A DNA stretch of 36,139 bases from an uncultured Clostridia bacterium (lineage in GTDB: Bacteria > Bacillota > Clostridia > TANB77 > CAG-465): assembly GCA_944388575.1 (NCBI GenBank), contig CALXJF010000015.1:1-36139 (forward strand), read 5' to 3'. Below, piece after piece: positions 25,654 to 33,729 of the stretch. A model generated the notes under the pieces. It saw only the letters and a list, made by a program, of their open reading frames with translations. It did not search any database and was not told the DNA's origin. Within the stretch, counting starts at the first letter, position 1. The number at the start of each line of letters is the position of its first letter. The translations under genes and the position numbers were made by a program.

Positions 25654-26106
25654 ATGAGAAAATATAAAAAAGGGATTAATTTAGTTGCACTTGTATGTGT
25701 GATTTTTGTTTTAATTATTTTAGCTGGTACAATAGTTGTATCATTTAATAATATATATATTTCTACTAAGAAAAAAGAATTTGCGAATGAAATATATAAT
25801 GTACAAAAATTAGTAGATCAATATTATTTTAAAAATGGAGAATATCCAGTAAAAGGGAATGATATTTATTTTGATTTGTCTTTAGTGGATGATGTAAAAA
25901 CAGAATTTATTCCAACTAAAGAAGTAGATCTTTATGAGGCTGGAGTAGAAGAAAGTAATAGAGGACAGAAAAATATTTCAGAAGATGATATATATATTGT
26001 TTCTAACTCTGGTGTTGTATATTATAAACTAGGACAAAAAATAGGTGATGAAACATATTATACTTTAACAGATGATTTAAAAAAGCACTTAGGTTTAGTT
26101 AAGTAA
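25654..26106 (+). CDS. Pilin-like (type IV pseudopilin-type) protein 1, short form
   Basis: Start taken at ATG 25654 behind AGAGGGATAAAT; an in-frame ATG at 25636 with AGAGGAAAA is an alternative. The N-terminus MRKYKKG, then a hydrophobic helix INLVALVCVIFVLIILAG, resembles a class III prepilin leader with cleavage after KKG, but the usual Glu at +5 is Ala. The mature part continues the helix (KKKEFANEIYNVQKLVDQYY), has the pseudopilin-like FKNGEYP, and ends YYTLTDDLKKHLGLVK. It shares this body with the next two genes but lacks their C-terminal Ig-like domain. No pilus ATPase or prepilin peptidase gene is in the window. Confidence 0.7.
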   Translation: MRKYKKGINLVALVCVIFVLIILAGTIVVSFNNIYISTKKKEFANEIYNVQKLVDQYYFKNGEYPVKGNDIYFDLSLVDDVKTEFIPTKEVDLYEAGVEESNRGQKNISEDDIYIVSNSGVVYYKLGQKIGDETYYTLTDDLKKHLGLVK

Positions 26107-26117
26107 AGAGGTTTTAT

Positions 26118-27209
26118 ATGAGAAAAGATGGTATGACTTTTTTAACTGTTATGGTAGCTGTTGTTATAATGTTAATTTTTGCTTCAACCGTTACTATAGC
26201 TGCAGTTAATATTTCTAATAATTCAAAGAAAAATAAATTTGCAACAGAAATTGCATTTGTTCAAGAATCTGTTAATAATTATTTTGATAAAAATAACGAA
26301 TATCCAATAGAAGAAAGTGTGAATGTTAATTTAGCTAGCGTGAATTCAAATGATAAAACTCAATTTGAAAGTGAAGAGAATTATAGTACAAATGTAATTA
26401 TATTATATAAAATTGATTTGTCAAAACTTGGTAAAATTGAGGTAGTATATGGAAATGGAACAAATGCCCAAGATATATATGCTGTTTCAAAAACTACTGG
26501 AAAAGTGTATTATCTTGAAGGAGTACAAGTAAGTGGTACTACGTATTTTACTTTAACAGATGATTTGAAAAATATTATAAACTATGTAGACACAAATGAA
26601 GAAACTATAACTAAAGATGGAATTTCATTTATTCCATCTACTTTAGAGTGGACAAATAAACCTGTTTCTACTAGAGTATTAGTTCCAAATAAATATACTA
26701 ATGTTACCATTGTAGCTAAAAAAGAAGGAGCTTCCTTAACATTTAACGTAAGTGATAGTATATCTATAGATTCTTTTAATGAATATATAGTAAATGGTTC
26801 AGATTCTTCTAAAGAGGAAGGAAATTATAGTATACTAGTATCTTATCAAAAGATGGATGACAATAATCAACTTGTAAGTTATAATCAAACATATTCAGTA
26901 ACTAATTTTGATAATGATTTTCCAAAGTTAGTTTTATCAGATAAACAAGAGATGATATCAAATGATGGTAAAGAAGAGTATAGATATATAAGAGTAGAAG
27001 AACAAAGTGATGCTCTAAGCGGTATTAAGTATATAAAATATGAAAGAGAAAATATTTCTGATGAAGATGCTGTAATATATTTTAAAAATAACGGTATAGA
27101 ATTACAAGGAGATATAATAGAATATGATAAGAATACAAAATATCTAACAGTATATATTGAAGATAACGCTGGAAATTATACATTAGTACGTAAAGATTTA
27201 CTAAGTTGA
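26118..27209 (+). CDS. Pilin-like protein 2 with C-terminal Ig-like domain
   Basis: A 363-aa paralogue of the preceding gene, 11 bp downstream. N-terminus MRKDG then MTFLTVMVAVVIMLIFASTV (prepilin-like, +5 is Thr rather than Glu); body with NKFATEIAFVQESVNNYFDKN, NEYP and YFTLTDDLKNIINYV. Residues about 170-363 form an extra beta-rich domain starting FIPSTLEWTNKPVSTRVLVP and ending VYIEDNAGNYTLVRKDLL, like bacterial Ig repeats of surface proteins. It is presumably anchored in or assembled outside the membrane. The function as a structural surface or pilus subunit is inferred from architecture. Confidence 0.7.
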   Translation: MRKDGMTFLTVMVAVVIMLIFASTVTIAAVNISNNSKKNKFATEIAFVQESVNNYFDKNNEYPIEESVNVNLASVNSNDKTQFESEENYSTNVIILYKIDLSKLGKIEVVYGNGTNAQDIYAVSKTTGKVYYLEGVQVSGTTYFTLTDDLKNIINYVDTNEETITKDGISFIPSTLEWTNKPVSTRVLVPNKYTNVTIVAKKEGASLTFNVSDSISIDSFNEYIVNGSDSSKEEGNYSILVSYQKMDDNNQLVSYNQTYSVTNFDNDFPKLVLSDKQEMISNDGKEEYRYIRVEEQSDALSGIKYIKYERENISDEDAVIYFKNNGIELQGDIIEYDKNTKYLTVYIEDNAGNYTLVRKDLLS

Positions 27210-27224
27210 TAGGAGGGAAAAGTA

Positions 27225-28312
27225 GTGAAAAATAACAAAAGAGGTATAGCTGTTATGGCGTTAGTAGCTGCTGTGACTATAATTTTGGCATTACTTACAA
27301 CTGTAACTATATCACGGTATAGACACTGCTAATAATGCAAAAAAGATAGCTTTTCGGTACGGAAATAAATATGCTCCAAACTGCTGTAGATGCTTATTAT
27401 ACAAAAAATAATGCCACTTTTCCTGCCAGTAATGCTATAGTTTTAAATTTATCAAATGCAACATCTAAAGTTAAAGGTCAATTTACTACTAATGATAGTA
27501 TTACAAATGATGCTATTACTTTATATGAAATAGATTATGCTCTTATTGGAGTAGATTCATTAAAATATGGTAGAAAACAAGATGGTACAGATGATGTCTA
27601 TGCTATATCAAGAAATTCAGGAAAAGTTTACTATGCTAAAGGATTAAAGATAGGAAATGATATATATTACACCCTAACAGATGATATTAGTAATTTGTTA
27701 AGTTATAATAGTGAAAAAAATACAGTAAATTCTCCTATTGTATTATTTGAACCAAGCCAAACAGATTGGACTTCAAATGATGTAACAATTAGGATTAAGA
27801 TTCCTACTATTTGTGAAGTAGTAAGTTCTATTAAAATTATTAATGAAGATAAAACAGAAACTACTTTAAATAATTATACTGAGGAAAATGGTTATAGGGT
27901 TTATCAAGCTACTCCTGTTGGTAATTATTCTGTAGAAGTAAGTTACAAACCAAAAGTAACTGATACAGAACTAAAAGTTGCAAAATATAATGTTACCAAT
28001 GTAGATAAAGTTACACCAACTATACAGATTGATAAAACTAATAAAGTGAGTATGCAAGTACAAGATTATTTAGGATATATGAAGGTTACATCAACATCTG
28101 ATAATTTAAGTGGAATAAAAAGTATAAAATATGATTATGGAGACTTTGTTACTTCACTTAATAAAGAGCAAATAAAAACTCATTTTGAAACAACAGGAGA
28201 AAATTTAGAAGATAATACTATATTTATAAAACAAGGATATGATAAAATAACAATTTATATAGAAGATAATGCAGGAAATTTTTATGCTGAAGTATTAGAT
28301 GCTACAATTTAA
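27225..28312 (+). CDS. Pilin-like protein 3 with Ig-like domain, interrupted by two extra Cs
   Basis: Start GTG at 27225 behind AGGAGGGAAAAGTA. The N-terminus MKNNKRG plus IAVMALVAAVTIILALLTTV is again prepilin-like (+5 Ala). At codon 31 TCA-C-GGT breaks the frame (C27315); skipping it gives GIDTANNAKKIAF, where a second TTT-C-GGT (C27355) breaks it again. Skipping both yields GTEINMLQTAVDAYYTKN and an uninterrupted frame to 28312, 361 aa, close to the 363 aa of its neighbour and colinear with it (YYTLTDDISNLLSYN; domain from LFEPSQTDWTSNDVTIRI to YIEDNAGNF). Both extra bases directly precede a GGT glycine codon, like those in infB and rbfA. Confidence 0.75.
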
Positions 28313-28320
28313 AATGAGTC

Positions 28321-28353
28321 AAAATATCTTACAGTTTTGTAAGGTATTTTTTG
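28321..28353 (+). terminator. Terminator of the pilin-like cluster
   Basis: AAAATATCTTAC (28321-28332) pairs with GTAAGGTATTTT (28339-28350) through one U-G pair, followed by Ts. Confidence 0.8.
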
Positions 28354-28461
28354 TATATTTTTTTTAAATAAAATTAGTTATATAAGTATATAATATATTA
28401 AAGAGAACTTTTTTATAAAAAGATTTACTTTTTGTAGAAATGGCGATAATATTAATAATTA

Positions 28462-28490
28462 TTGACATAAGCTATAAATAGTAGTATAAT
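28462..28490 (+). promoter_or_regulatory. Promoter of the glycosyltransferase gene at 28524
   Basis: TTGACA (28462-28467), 17-base spacer, TATAAT (28485-28490): consensus in both hexamers. Confidence 0.85.
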
Positions 28491-28523
28491 AAAAGTGAAA
28501 AAATTAGCAAAAAAGGTGAAAAT

Positions 28524-29780
28524 ATGTTAATTGAATTTTTTAAGACTATGTTAAAAATCGTATATTATTCTGTAGATATATTTATAATAGTATATGCTTT
28601 GTATTATATAGTAACAGGAATATTTGCTTTTGTAAATAATAAAAAAAATGTTATAAGAAAGTATAGAGCAAAACATAAATTTGCAGTAATAATAGCTGCA
28701 CGTAATGAAGAAAAAGTAATAGGGCATTTGTTAGATAGTTTAAATAAACAAGACTATCCTAAAAATTTGTATGATGTGTATGTCGTTCCAAATAATTGTA
28801 ACGATAGAACTGAAGAAGTGTCAAGGAAACATAAAGCTAATATTATAGAATGTAATGTACCAGTAGCATCTAAAGGTGATGTTCTTAAATATACTTTTAA
28901 ATTTTTAAATGATAATTACTATGATTATGATGCTTATTTAATTTTTGATGCTGATAATATAGTACATCCCCAGTTTATAAGAAGAATGAATGATACATTG
29001 TGCTCTGGATATAAAGTAGCGCAAGGGTACAGAGATAGTAAAAATCCTTCTGATACATGGATTTCTAGCTGTTATTCTTTGTTTTATTGGGTACAAAATT
29101 ATTTCTTTAATCAAGCTAGAATGAATATGAAATGGTCATCTTCTATTAATGGTACTGGTTTTATGGTTGCAAAAGAAGTTATTGATAAACAAGGTTTTAA
29201 TACTATAACAATGACAGAAGATATTGAGTTTGCGGCACAATGTGCTATCAATAATCAAAGAATAGCTTTTGTAAAGGATGCTATTACTTATGATGAACAA
29301 CCTCTTACTTTTTTAGAGTCATGGAAACAACGTAAACGTTGGTCTGTTGGTACATTGCAATGTTTATATCATTATTTTAATCCATTGCTTAATGCAGGTT
29401 TAAAGAATAAAATACCACAAGGATTAGATATGGCATTATTCTTTTTAGCTCCTTTAGTTCAAGTAATGGCATTTGCAGTAATAATATTATTAATGTTATA
29501 TAGTTTTTTAGATATACAAGTATCAGATATTATTAAATATATGTATGATAACAAATTGTTTTCTATTGTACTTGGTTACTTTGCAAGTATATTAGTTTCA
29601 TTATTTGTTGTTTTAGTTGAAAAGAAAAGAGTGAAAAAGACTTTTAAAGGTATTTTAACGTTATCAATATTTATGCTAACATGGATACCTATTAATATAA
29701 TTTGTTTAATAAAAAGGGACTATGTATGGGAGCCAATTGAACATCATAGAACTGTTGAAATAGAAAGTATAGTTAAATGA
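28524..29780 (+). CDS. Membrane family 2 glycosyltransferase, processive type
   Basis: A 418-aa GT2 enzyme of the BcsA/HasA-like class. Seen: an N-terminal membrane helix (about residues 12-36); a cytoplasmic GT-A domain with VIIAARNEEKVIGHLLDSL; the DAD motif at 142-144; TED at 231-233; and Q-x-x-R-W as QRKRW at 269-273. Three further helices follow (about 302-325, 345-363, 370-392). The Q-x-x-R-W and TED pair marks enzymes that build or extrude beta-linked polysaccharide. AAAAAGGTGAAAAT precedes the ATG. It is a single-gene unit between two terminators, next to the pilin-like cluster. Product sugar unknown. Confidence 0.88.
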   Translation: MLIEFFKTMLKIVYYSVDIFIIVYALYYIVTGIFAFVNNKKNVIRKYRAKHKFAVIIAARNEEKVIGHLLDSLNKQDYPKNLYDVYVVPNNCNDRTEEVSRKHKANIIECNVPVASKGDVLKYTFKFLNDNYYDYDAYLIFDADNIVHPQFIRRMNDTLCSGYKVAQGYRDSKNPSDTWISSCYSLFYWVQNYFFNQARMNMKWSSSINGTGFMVAKEVIDKQGFNTITMTEDIEFAAQCAINNQRIAFVKDAITYDEQPLTFLESWKQRKRWSVGTLQCLYHYFNPLLNAGLKNKIPQGLDMALFFLAPLVQVMAFAVIILLMLYSFLDIQVSDIIKYMYDNKLFSIVLGYFASILVSLFVVLVEKKRVKKTFKGILTLSIFMLTWIPINIICLIKRDYVWEPIEHHRTVEIESIVK

Positions 29781-29808
29781 ATTAAAAAAAATATATACTC
29801 TTTCAACC

Positions 29809-29845
29809 AAAAATACAGTAGAAGAAAATTCTATTGTATTTTTTG
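29809..29845 (+). terminator. Terminator after the processive glycosyltransferase
   Basis: AAAAATACAGTAGAA (29809-29823) pairs with TTCTATTGTATTTTT (29829-29843) through one G-U pair; five-base loop, T-run in the distal arm. Confidence 0.85.
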
Positions 29846-29910
29846 TTACCTTTTAATTTTTATTTCGTTATAATAAGTGTAGAGTATAAAATTTATGGAT
29901 GGGAGGAAAA

Positions 29911-30432
29911 ATGAGCATTGAATACTTAATAAAAAAATATAGTAAACTTGTGTATAAAATATGTTATGATATGCTGCAAAATCCTCTTGATGCAGAAGAT
30001 ACGACACAAGAAGTATATATAAATTTGTATAATAGTTATGATAGATATAGTGATTTACCAGAAAATGAACAGAAGAATATTCTTTGTAAAATAGCATTAA
30101 ATAAATGTAAGGATGTTTTAAAAAGTAAGCAAAAAAAGTTAGAGGGTATGATTGATAGTAATGAACTAACTTTACAAAATTATAAAGAGGATAATAATAT
30201 AGAAGATGATATAATTGAAACTGAACAACAGACGTATATAGTTAGTGTAATCAAGCAATTAAAGGATCCTTATTCTCAAATATTATATGACTATTATATA
30301 AATGAATTTACATTAGATGAAATAGCAAAAAAAAATAATGTGGCTAAGTCAACTTTAAAGATGCAACTCTATAGAGCCAAAAAGAAATTTAAGGAACAAA
30401 TAAGTTTAAATGGAGGTGAAGGTTTACTATGA
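29911..30432 (+). CDS. ECF-type RNA polymerase sigma factor
   Basis: A 173-aa group 4 sigma factor. ATG 29911 is used because GGGAGGAAAA lies directly upstream; an ATG at 29899 would place that site inside the gene. Region 2 is seen in LVYKICYDMLQNPLDAEDTTQEVYINLY, split by the usual DAED, and region 4 in DPYSQILYDYYINEFTLDEIAKKNNVAKSTLKMQLYRAKKKFKE. The linker is acidic. The gene overlaps the next one by four bases (ATGA), the usual arrangement for a sigma/anti-sigma pair, so its activity is probably held by that membrane protein. Confidence 0.88.
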   Translation: MSIEYLIKKYSKLVYKICYDMLQNPLDAEDTTQEVYINLYNSYDRYSDLPENEQKNILCKIALNKCKDVLKSKQKKLEGMIDSNELTLQNYKEDNNIEDDIIETEQQTYIVSVIKQLKDPYSQILYDYYINEFTLDEIAKKNNVAKSTLKMQLYRAKKKFKEQISLNGGEGLL

Positions 30433-30824
30433 ATAAAATTGATAAAATTGATAAATTATTAGAAAATGATGATTATTTTGAAAAGTATATACAAGATATT
30501 TCAATGTATCATATTAATGTACCTAGTACTTTAGAAACTGATATTATTAGTAGACTTAAACTTCCTTCAAATTGTAAATCAAAGTCAGAAACTAAAGTAT
30601 ATAAATTTAAAATGGAAGATATATTAAAAATAGTTGCTTGTACTGTATTTGCAGTTGCAATGTGGCAATTTACTTTATCAAAGTACACATCAGTAGCATA
30701 TGCAAGTCAAAAAGAAAATATCAGATATGAAAGACATCAAATTTACGATAAAATAGATAATGTAATGAAAAGTATAAATGGATTTTTTATGAATCCAATT
30801 GATATGAAAGGGGATAATAAGTAA
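30429..30824 (+). CDS. Probable membrane-bound anti-sigma factor
   Basis: A 131-aa protein with a cytoplasmic N-terminus (residues 1-62, acidic and helical), one membrane helix (about 65-82, ILKIVACTVFAVAMWQFTL) and a short extracytoplasmic tail. No zinc-binding HxxxCxxC motif is present, so it is not a ZAS-type anti-sigma. Role is inferred from the topology and the four-base overlap with the ECF sigma gene; it shares one base with the next start codon. Confidence 0.6.
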   Translation: MNKIDKIDKLLENDDYFEKYIQDISMYHINVPSTLETDIISRLKLPSNCKSKSETKVYKFKMEDILKIVACTVFAVAMWQFTLSKYTSVAYASQKENIRYERHQIYDKIDNVMKSINGFFMNPIDMKGDNK

Positions 30825-31325
30825 TGAAAAAGAATTTGTTTTTAACATTTTGTTTTAGTTTTATACCAGGAGCGCGGACAAATGTATCAGGGATATATGA
30901 AAAGAGGACTTTCAATAATGGTTATTTTTGGATTATTTGTTGGTATAACTGGGATTATAGGTACACCTATTTTCTCAATTCCTCTACCTATAATTTTTGC
31001 ATATAGTTTTTTTGATACCTATCATTTAAGAAATAAAAAAGGTGAAAATGATGAGATAAAAGATGGATATATTTGGGAGGAGTTCTCTGATAAGAAAATA
31101 TTTGAAAATTTTAAATCTAAGAAAATTAATAATATTTTTGGAATAATATTGATTGTTATAGGTATATATATATTACTTGAATCTGTTGTATATAATATTG
31201 CGTATAGATTTGACTTATACTACTTATCTAATTTTATGGATATATTTATGAGATATCTTCCATCAGCTTTAATTGCTGTACTTTCAATTTATTTTGGAGT
31301 AAAAATTATTTCAAAAAAGGGATAG
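30824..31325 (+). CDS. Membrane protein with PGAGQMYQGYMKRG motif, interrupted by one extra C
   Basis: ATG at 30824 starts MKKNLFLTFCFSFIPGA; codon 18 is CGG (30875-30877) and the zero frame ends at 31004-31006. Skipping C30875 (GCG-C-GGA) gives GQMYQGYMKRGLSIMVIFG and an open frame to TAG at 31323-31325, 166 aa in all. PGAGQMY-x-GYMKRG is a recurrent motif at the start of small Firmicutes membrane proteins often found with LiaF/PspC-like partners. About four membrane helices are visible. No function is known. The break matches the C-before-glycine pattern in infB, rbfA and pilin-like gene 3. Confidence 0.75.
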
Positions 31326-31334
31326 GTGAGTTTT

Positions 31335-31997
31335 ATGGAGAATAATGAAAATGAAAAAAGAAGTATAAGAGTAGGTAGAAACACTTTTGGTATAACGTTA
31401 ATTATATTTGGAATTTCTGCGATTTTACAAATGTTTTTAAAATTTGAGATATTTAGATATATACTTATGCTATGGCCGGCGATATTTATACTTCTTGGTA
31501 TTGAGATAATATATTATAACAATAAAAAAGATGTTAAAATAAAGTATGATGTGGCTGGAATTATTTTATTATTTTGTATAGTTTGCTTTGGCAGTTTAAT
31601 GGCATTTGGAAGTTTTGCAATTAATGATGTATTATATAATGATGATATTAAACAAGCTATTATTAATAATTCAATTTCAGATGAGTTTAATTTGAATTTA
31701 GATGATAAAGTTAATATAGTCAATAATTCAGATAAAGTAATAGATCTAAAAATCGTAGAAGTTGATAGTGTTTCAAGTAATATTATAAATATTTCTGGAA
31801 ATTATGATGAAAATAAAATTAATAATGTAGTTGATTCAATTAGTAATAATTATAGTGTGATTAATTCTATAAATGTAGTTTATAACGATAATACAATAAT
31901 AATTAATGAGAATGAATATATAAATTCTATAGATATTACAATTACTACTAATAATAAAGATAATATTTCATATACAGGAAATGTAAATTTAGTTTAG
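31335..31997 (+). CDS. Membrane protein with LiaF/DUF5668-like N-terminus
   Basis: ATG at 31335 follows AGGTGAGTTTT and replaces a GTG at 31326 that overlaps that site. The 220-aa protein has about four hydrophobic helices in the first 110 residues (TFGITLIIFGISAILQMFL; YILMLWPAIFILLGIEII; IILLFCIVCFGSLMAFGSF) followed by an Asn/Asp-rich exported domain of about 110 residues. The WPAIFILLGIE motif recalls the LiaI/LiaF transmembrane unit of envelope-stress systems. Last gene of the sigma operon; a role in sensing or answering envelope stress is inference. Confidence 0.65.
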   Translation: MENNENEKRSIRVGRNTFGITLIIFGISAILQMFLKFEIFRYILMLWPAIFILLGIEIIYYNNKKDVKIKYDVAGIILLFCIVCFGSLMAFGSFAINDVLYNDDIKQAIINNSISDEFNLNLDDKVNIVNNSDKVIDLKIVEVDSVSSNIINISGNYDENKINNVVDSISNNYSVINSINVVYNDNTIIINENEYINSIDITITTNNKDNISYTGNVNLV

Positions 31998-32003
31998 AAA
32001 TAT

Positions 32004-32040
32004 AAAAAATAGATGGAAGTGATATTTCATCTATTTTTTT
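32004..32040 (+). terminator. Terminator of the ECF sigma operon (copy 1 of a repeated terminator)
   Basis: AAAAAATAGATG (32004-32015) extends through GAA to pair with the segment ending CATCTATTTTTT (32028-32039). Positions 32011-32046 are 33/36 identical to 33631-33666. Confidence 0.85.
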
Positions 32041-32187
32041 ATATTAGAATATAAGTAATAATATTATGTATTAAAAATAATTTTATGAGTTTAAATTGTT
32101 ATGTAGATGATAATTGTGTATAAAGTGGCTTGTTATATAATTAAAAAAGTTGTTAAAATTTCAAGGTTCTATCATAATTTAAAAAAC

Positions 32188-32216
32188 TTGACTGGAAATA
32201 AACCTTGTGTTAAAAT
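32188..32216 (+). promoter_or_regulatory. Promoter of the gene at 32271
   Basis: TTGACT (32188-32193), 17-base spacer, TAAAAT (32211-32216). CAAGGTT (32162-32168) and AACCTTG (32201-32207) form an inverted repeat around the -35, a possible operator. The rest of the 31998-32270 gap holds the terminator and nothing else recognised. Confidence 0.65.
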
Positions 32217-32270
32217 TGAATAAATTATATAGTATAGACTACTTAGCTTATATTTAAGGAGGAATTAATA

Positions 32271-33584
32271 ATGGATAATATTTTCATTAATTTTATGAAA
32301 AATAATTGTTATGAAATAAGTGTTTTAGAAACTGTACGGAGTATAGAAGATAAGCAACTTATTGAAGAAATATTTAACTTTTCAAAATTGACAGAAGATT
32401 TATTTACACCTTTTTCAAATAACAACCTTATTTATTATGAATTTGATAATATCTTGACTAGAAGAGAGGTATATCACTATAAGAGCTTTTATGTTGATCG
32501 TTATTATTGTATAAGACAAGCATTAGTAAGAAATATTTATACTCCCAAAAATATTTTGCTAGAGCTTGTAGAAGATAAAAATCCAGCGGTGCAAAGGGAA
32601 TTCTTGCAAAGAGATGATTTAAATAATGATATACTTGAGAAGATATTATATAGTGTTTTAGAACATATACCACCAAAGTATATGCACGAATATTGTAATA
32701 GTTTTGGGACATTATATCAATTTATATATGATATTTTGATGAATAAGAAATTTACAAATATTAATGTATTTAATGAAGCAAATCTTGAAGAGTTTATAAC
32801 AAAATTATCTCAAAAAGGACAAAAAATACTTGAGAGTATGTATCTTGATATAGCATATAAATTTAATCTTAAGATTGATTTAGAAAAACTTCACAAAATG
32901 AATAGATTTATTTATAATAATATATTAAATGTTGATAATTTAACTTCGGATATGGTTTTAAAAGTATATTATAAAGCACAAGAGAGTTTGAATGATTGGT
33001 ATAATGTTGCTATGTATATAACAAAAAAAGTAGACATTAATAAGATTCCAAAGGAGTTTTTTATTGATTTTATACAAGGTACAAGAGGAGTAGATTATGA
33101 TTTTAAATTCCTAAATCATTTTGCGGATCGTAAAATTGTAGAAGACTTATTTTTTGGAAAAGGATTGTTATTTTTTTATGATATGTGTAATATAATTTTT
33201 GGACTTGAGTATATAAACAGCAATTTAGTGAATATGATTTTTGATATTGCTATTGAAAGCTCTGCAGTAAGTATAGTACATATAGTTAATATACTTTTTT
33301 GTTATGATAACGTAGATTTATCTCTCTTAAGAGAGGATATTCAAGAAAAAATATATAGTTGCTTTAATTTAAGTGAATATGAACTTCAATATAAATTACT
33401 TAGATCTGCTAAAGTATCAGATGAATTTTTAATTGAAAAGTCTAAAATAAAAGATTTACGTTTTCAATTGGCTTTACTTGAAAATTCAAAGTATATAGAA
33501 GAAGTTTATCATAATATAGTCCAGTATGCATTTAATAATTATGTAAAAAAAGAGGCTATAAAAAGATTAAATATAAAAAAGTAA
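32271..33584 (+). CDS. Helical-repeat protein of unknown function (437 aa)
   Basis: ATG at 32271 behind AAGGAGGAATTAATA. The 437-aa product is almost wholly alpha-helical, without signal or membrane segments. Residues about 80-130 (IRQALVRNIYTPKNILLEL; DKNPAVQREFLQRDDLNNDIL) look like the degenerate leucine-rich/HEAT-like 'variant' repeats in which short helices alternate with NP-x-V-R motifs; similar helix pairs recur near the C-terminus (LRFQLALLENSKYIEEV). No enzymatic motif is seen. Codon 23 (32337-32339) is CGG, the second of two CGG codons outside the frame breaks; skipping its C would stop translation two codons later. The gene is flanked by two near-identical terminators. Confidence 0.65.
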   Translation: MDNIFINFMKNNCYEISVLETVRSIEDKQLIEEIFNFSKLTEDLFTPFSNNNLIYYEFDNILTRREVYHYKSFYVDRYYCIRQALVRNIYTPKNILLELVEDKNPAVQREFLQRDDLNNDILEKILYSVLEHIPPKYMHEYCNSFGTLYQFIYDILMNKKFTNINVFNEANLEEFITKLSQKGQKILESMYLDIAYKFNLKIDLEKLHKMNRFIYNNILNVDNLTSDMVLKVYYKAQESLNDWYNVAMYITKKVDINKIPKEFFIDFIQGTRGVDYDFKFLNHFADRKIVEDLFFGKGLLFFYDMCNIIFGLEYINSNLVNMIFDIAIESSAVSIVHIVNILFCYDNVDLSLLREDIQEKIYSCFNLSEYELQYKLLRSAKVSDEFLIEKSKIKDLRFQLALLENSKYIEEVYHNIVQYAFNNYVKKEAIKRLNIKK

Positions 33585-33626
33585 AGTTGTTAGTTTTATA
33601 TAATAATTTAATAGGTACATGAAATG

Positions 33627-33660
33627 AAATAGGTGGAAGTAAAATTTCATCTATTTTTTT
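33627..33660 (+). terminator. Terminator of the gene at 32271 (copy 2)
   Basis: AAATAGGTGGAA (33627-33638) pairs with TTTCATCTATTT (33645-33656) using two G-U pairs, followed by Ts. It shares the identical run ATTTCATCTATTTTTTTATA and three more bases with the copy at 32024-32046. Confidence 0.8.
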
Positions 33661-33697
33661 ATATTATTTAAAGTAAGTAAAAAAAATTATATAAGTA

Positions 33698-33726
33698 TTG
33701 ACTTTTAATTATTTTTATAATATTAT
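33698..33726 (+). promoter_or_regulatory. Promoter of the arsR-cadA operon
   Basis: TTGACT (33698-33703), 17-base spacer, TATTAT (33721-33726); the operator starts four bases downstream. Confidence 0.7.
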
Positions 33727-33729
33727 ATG

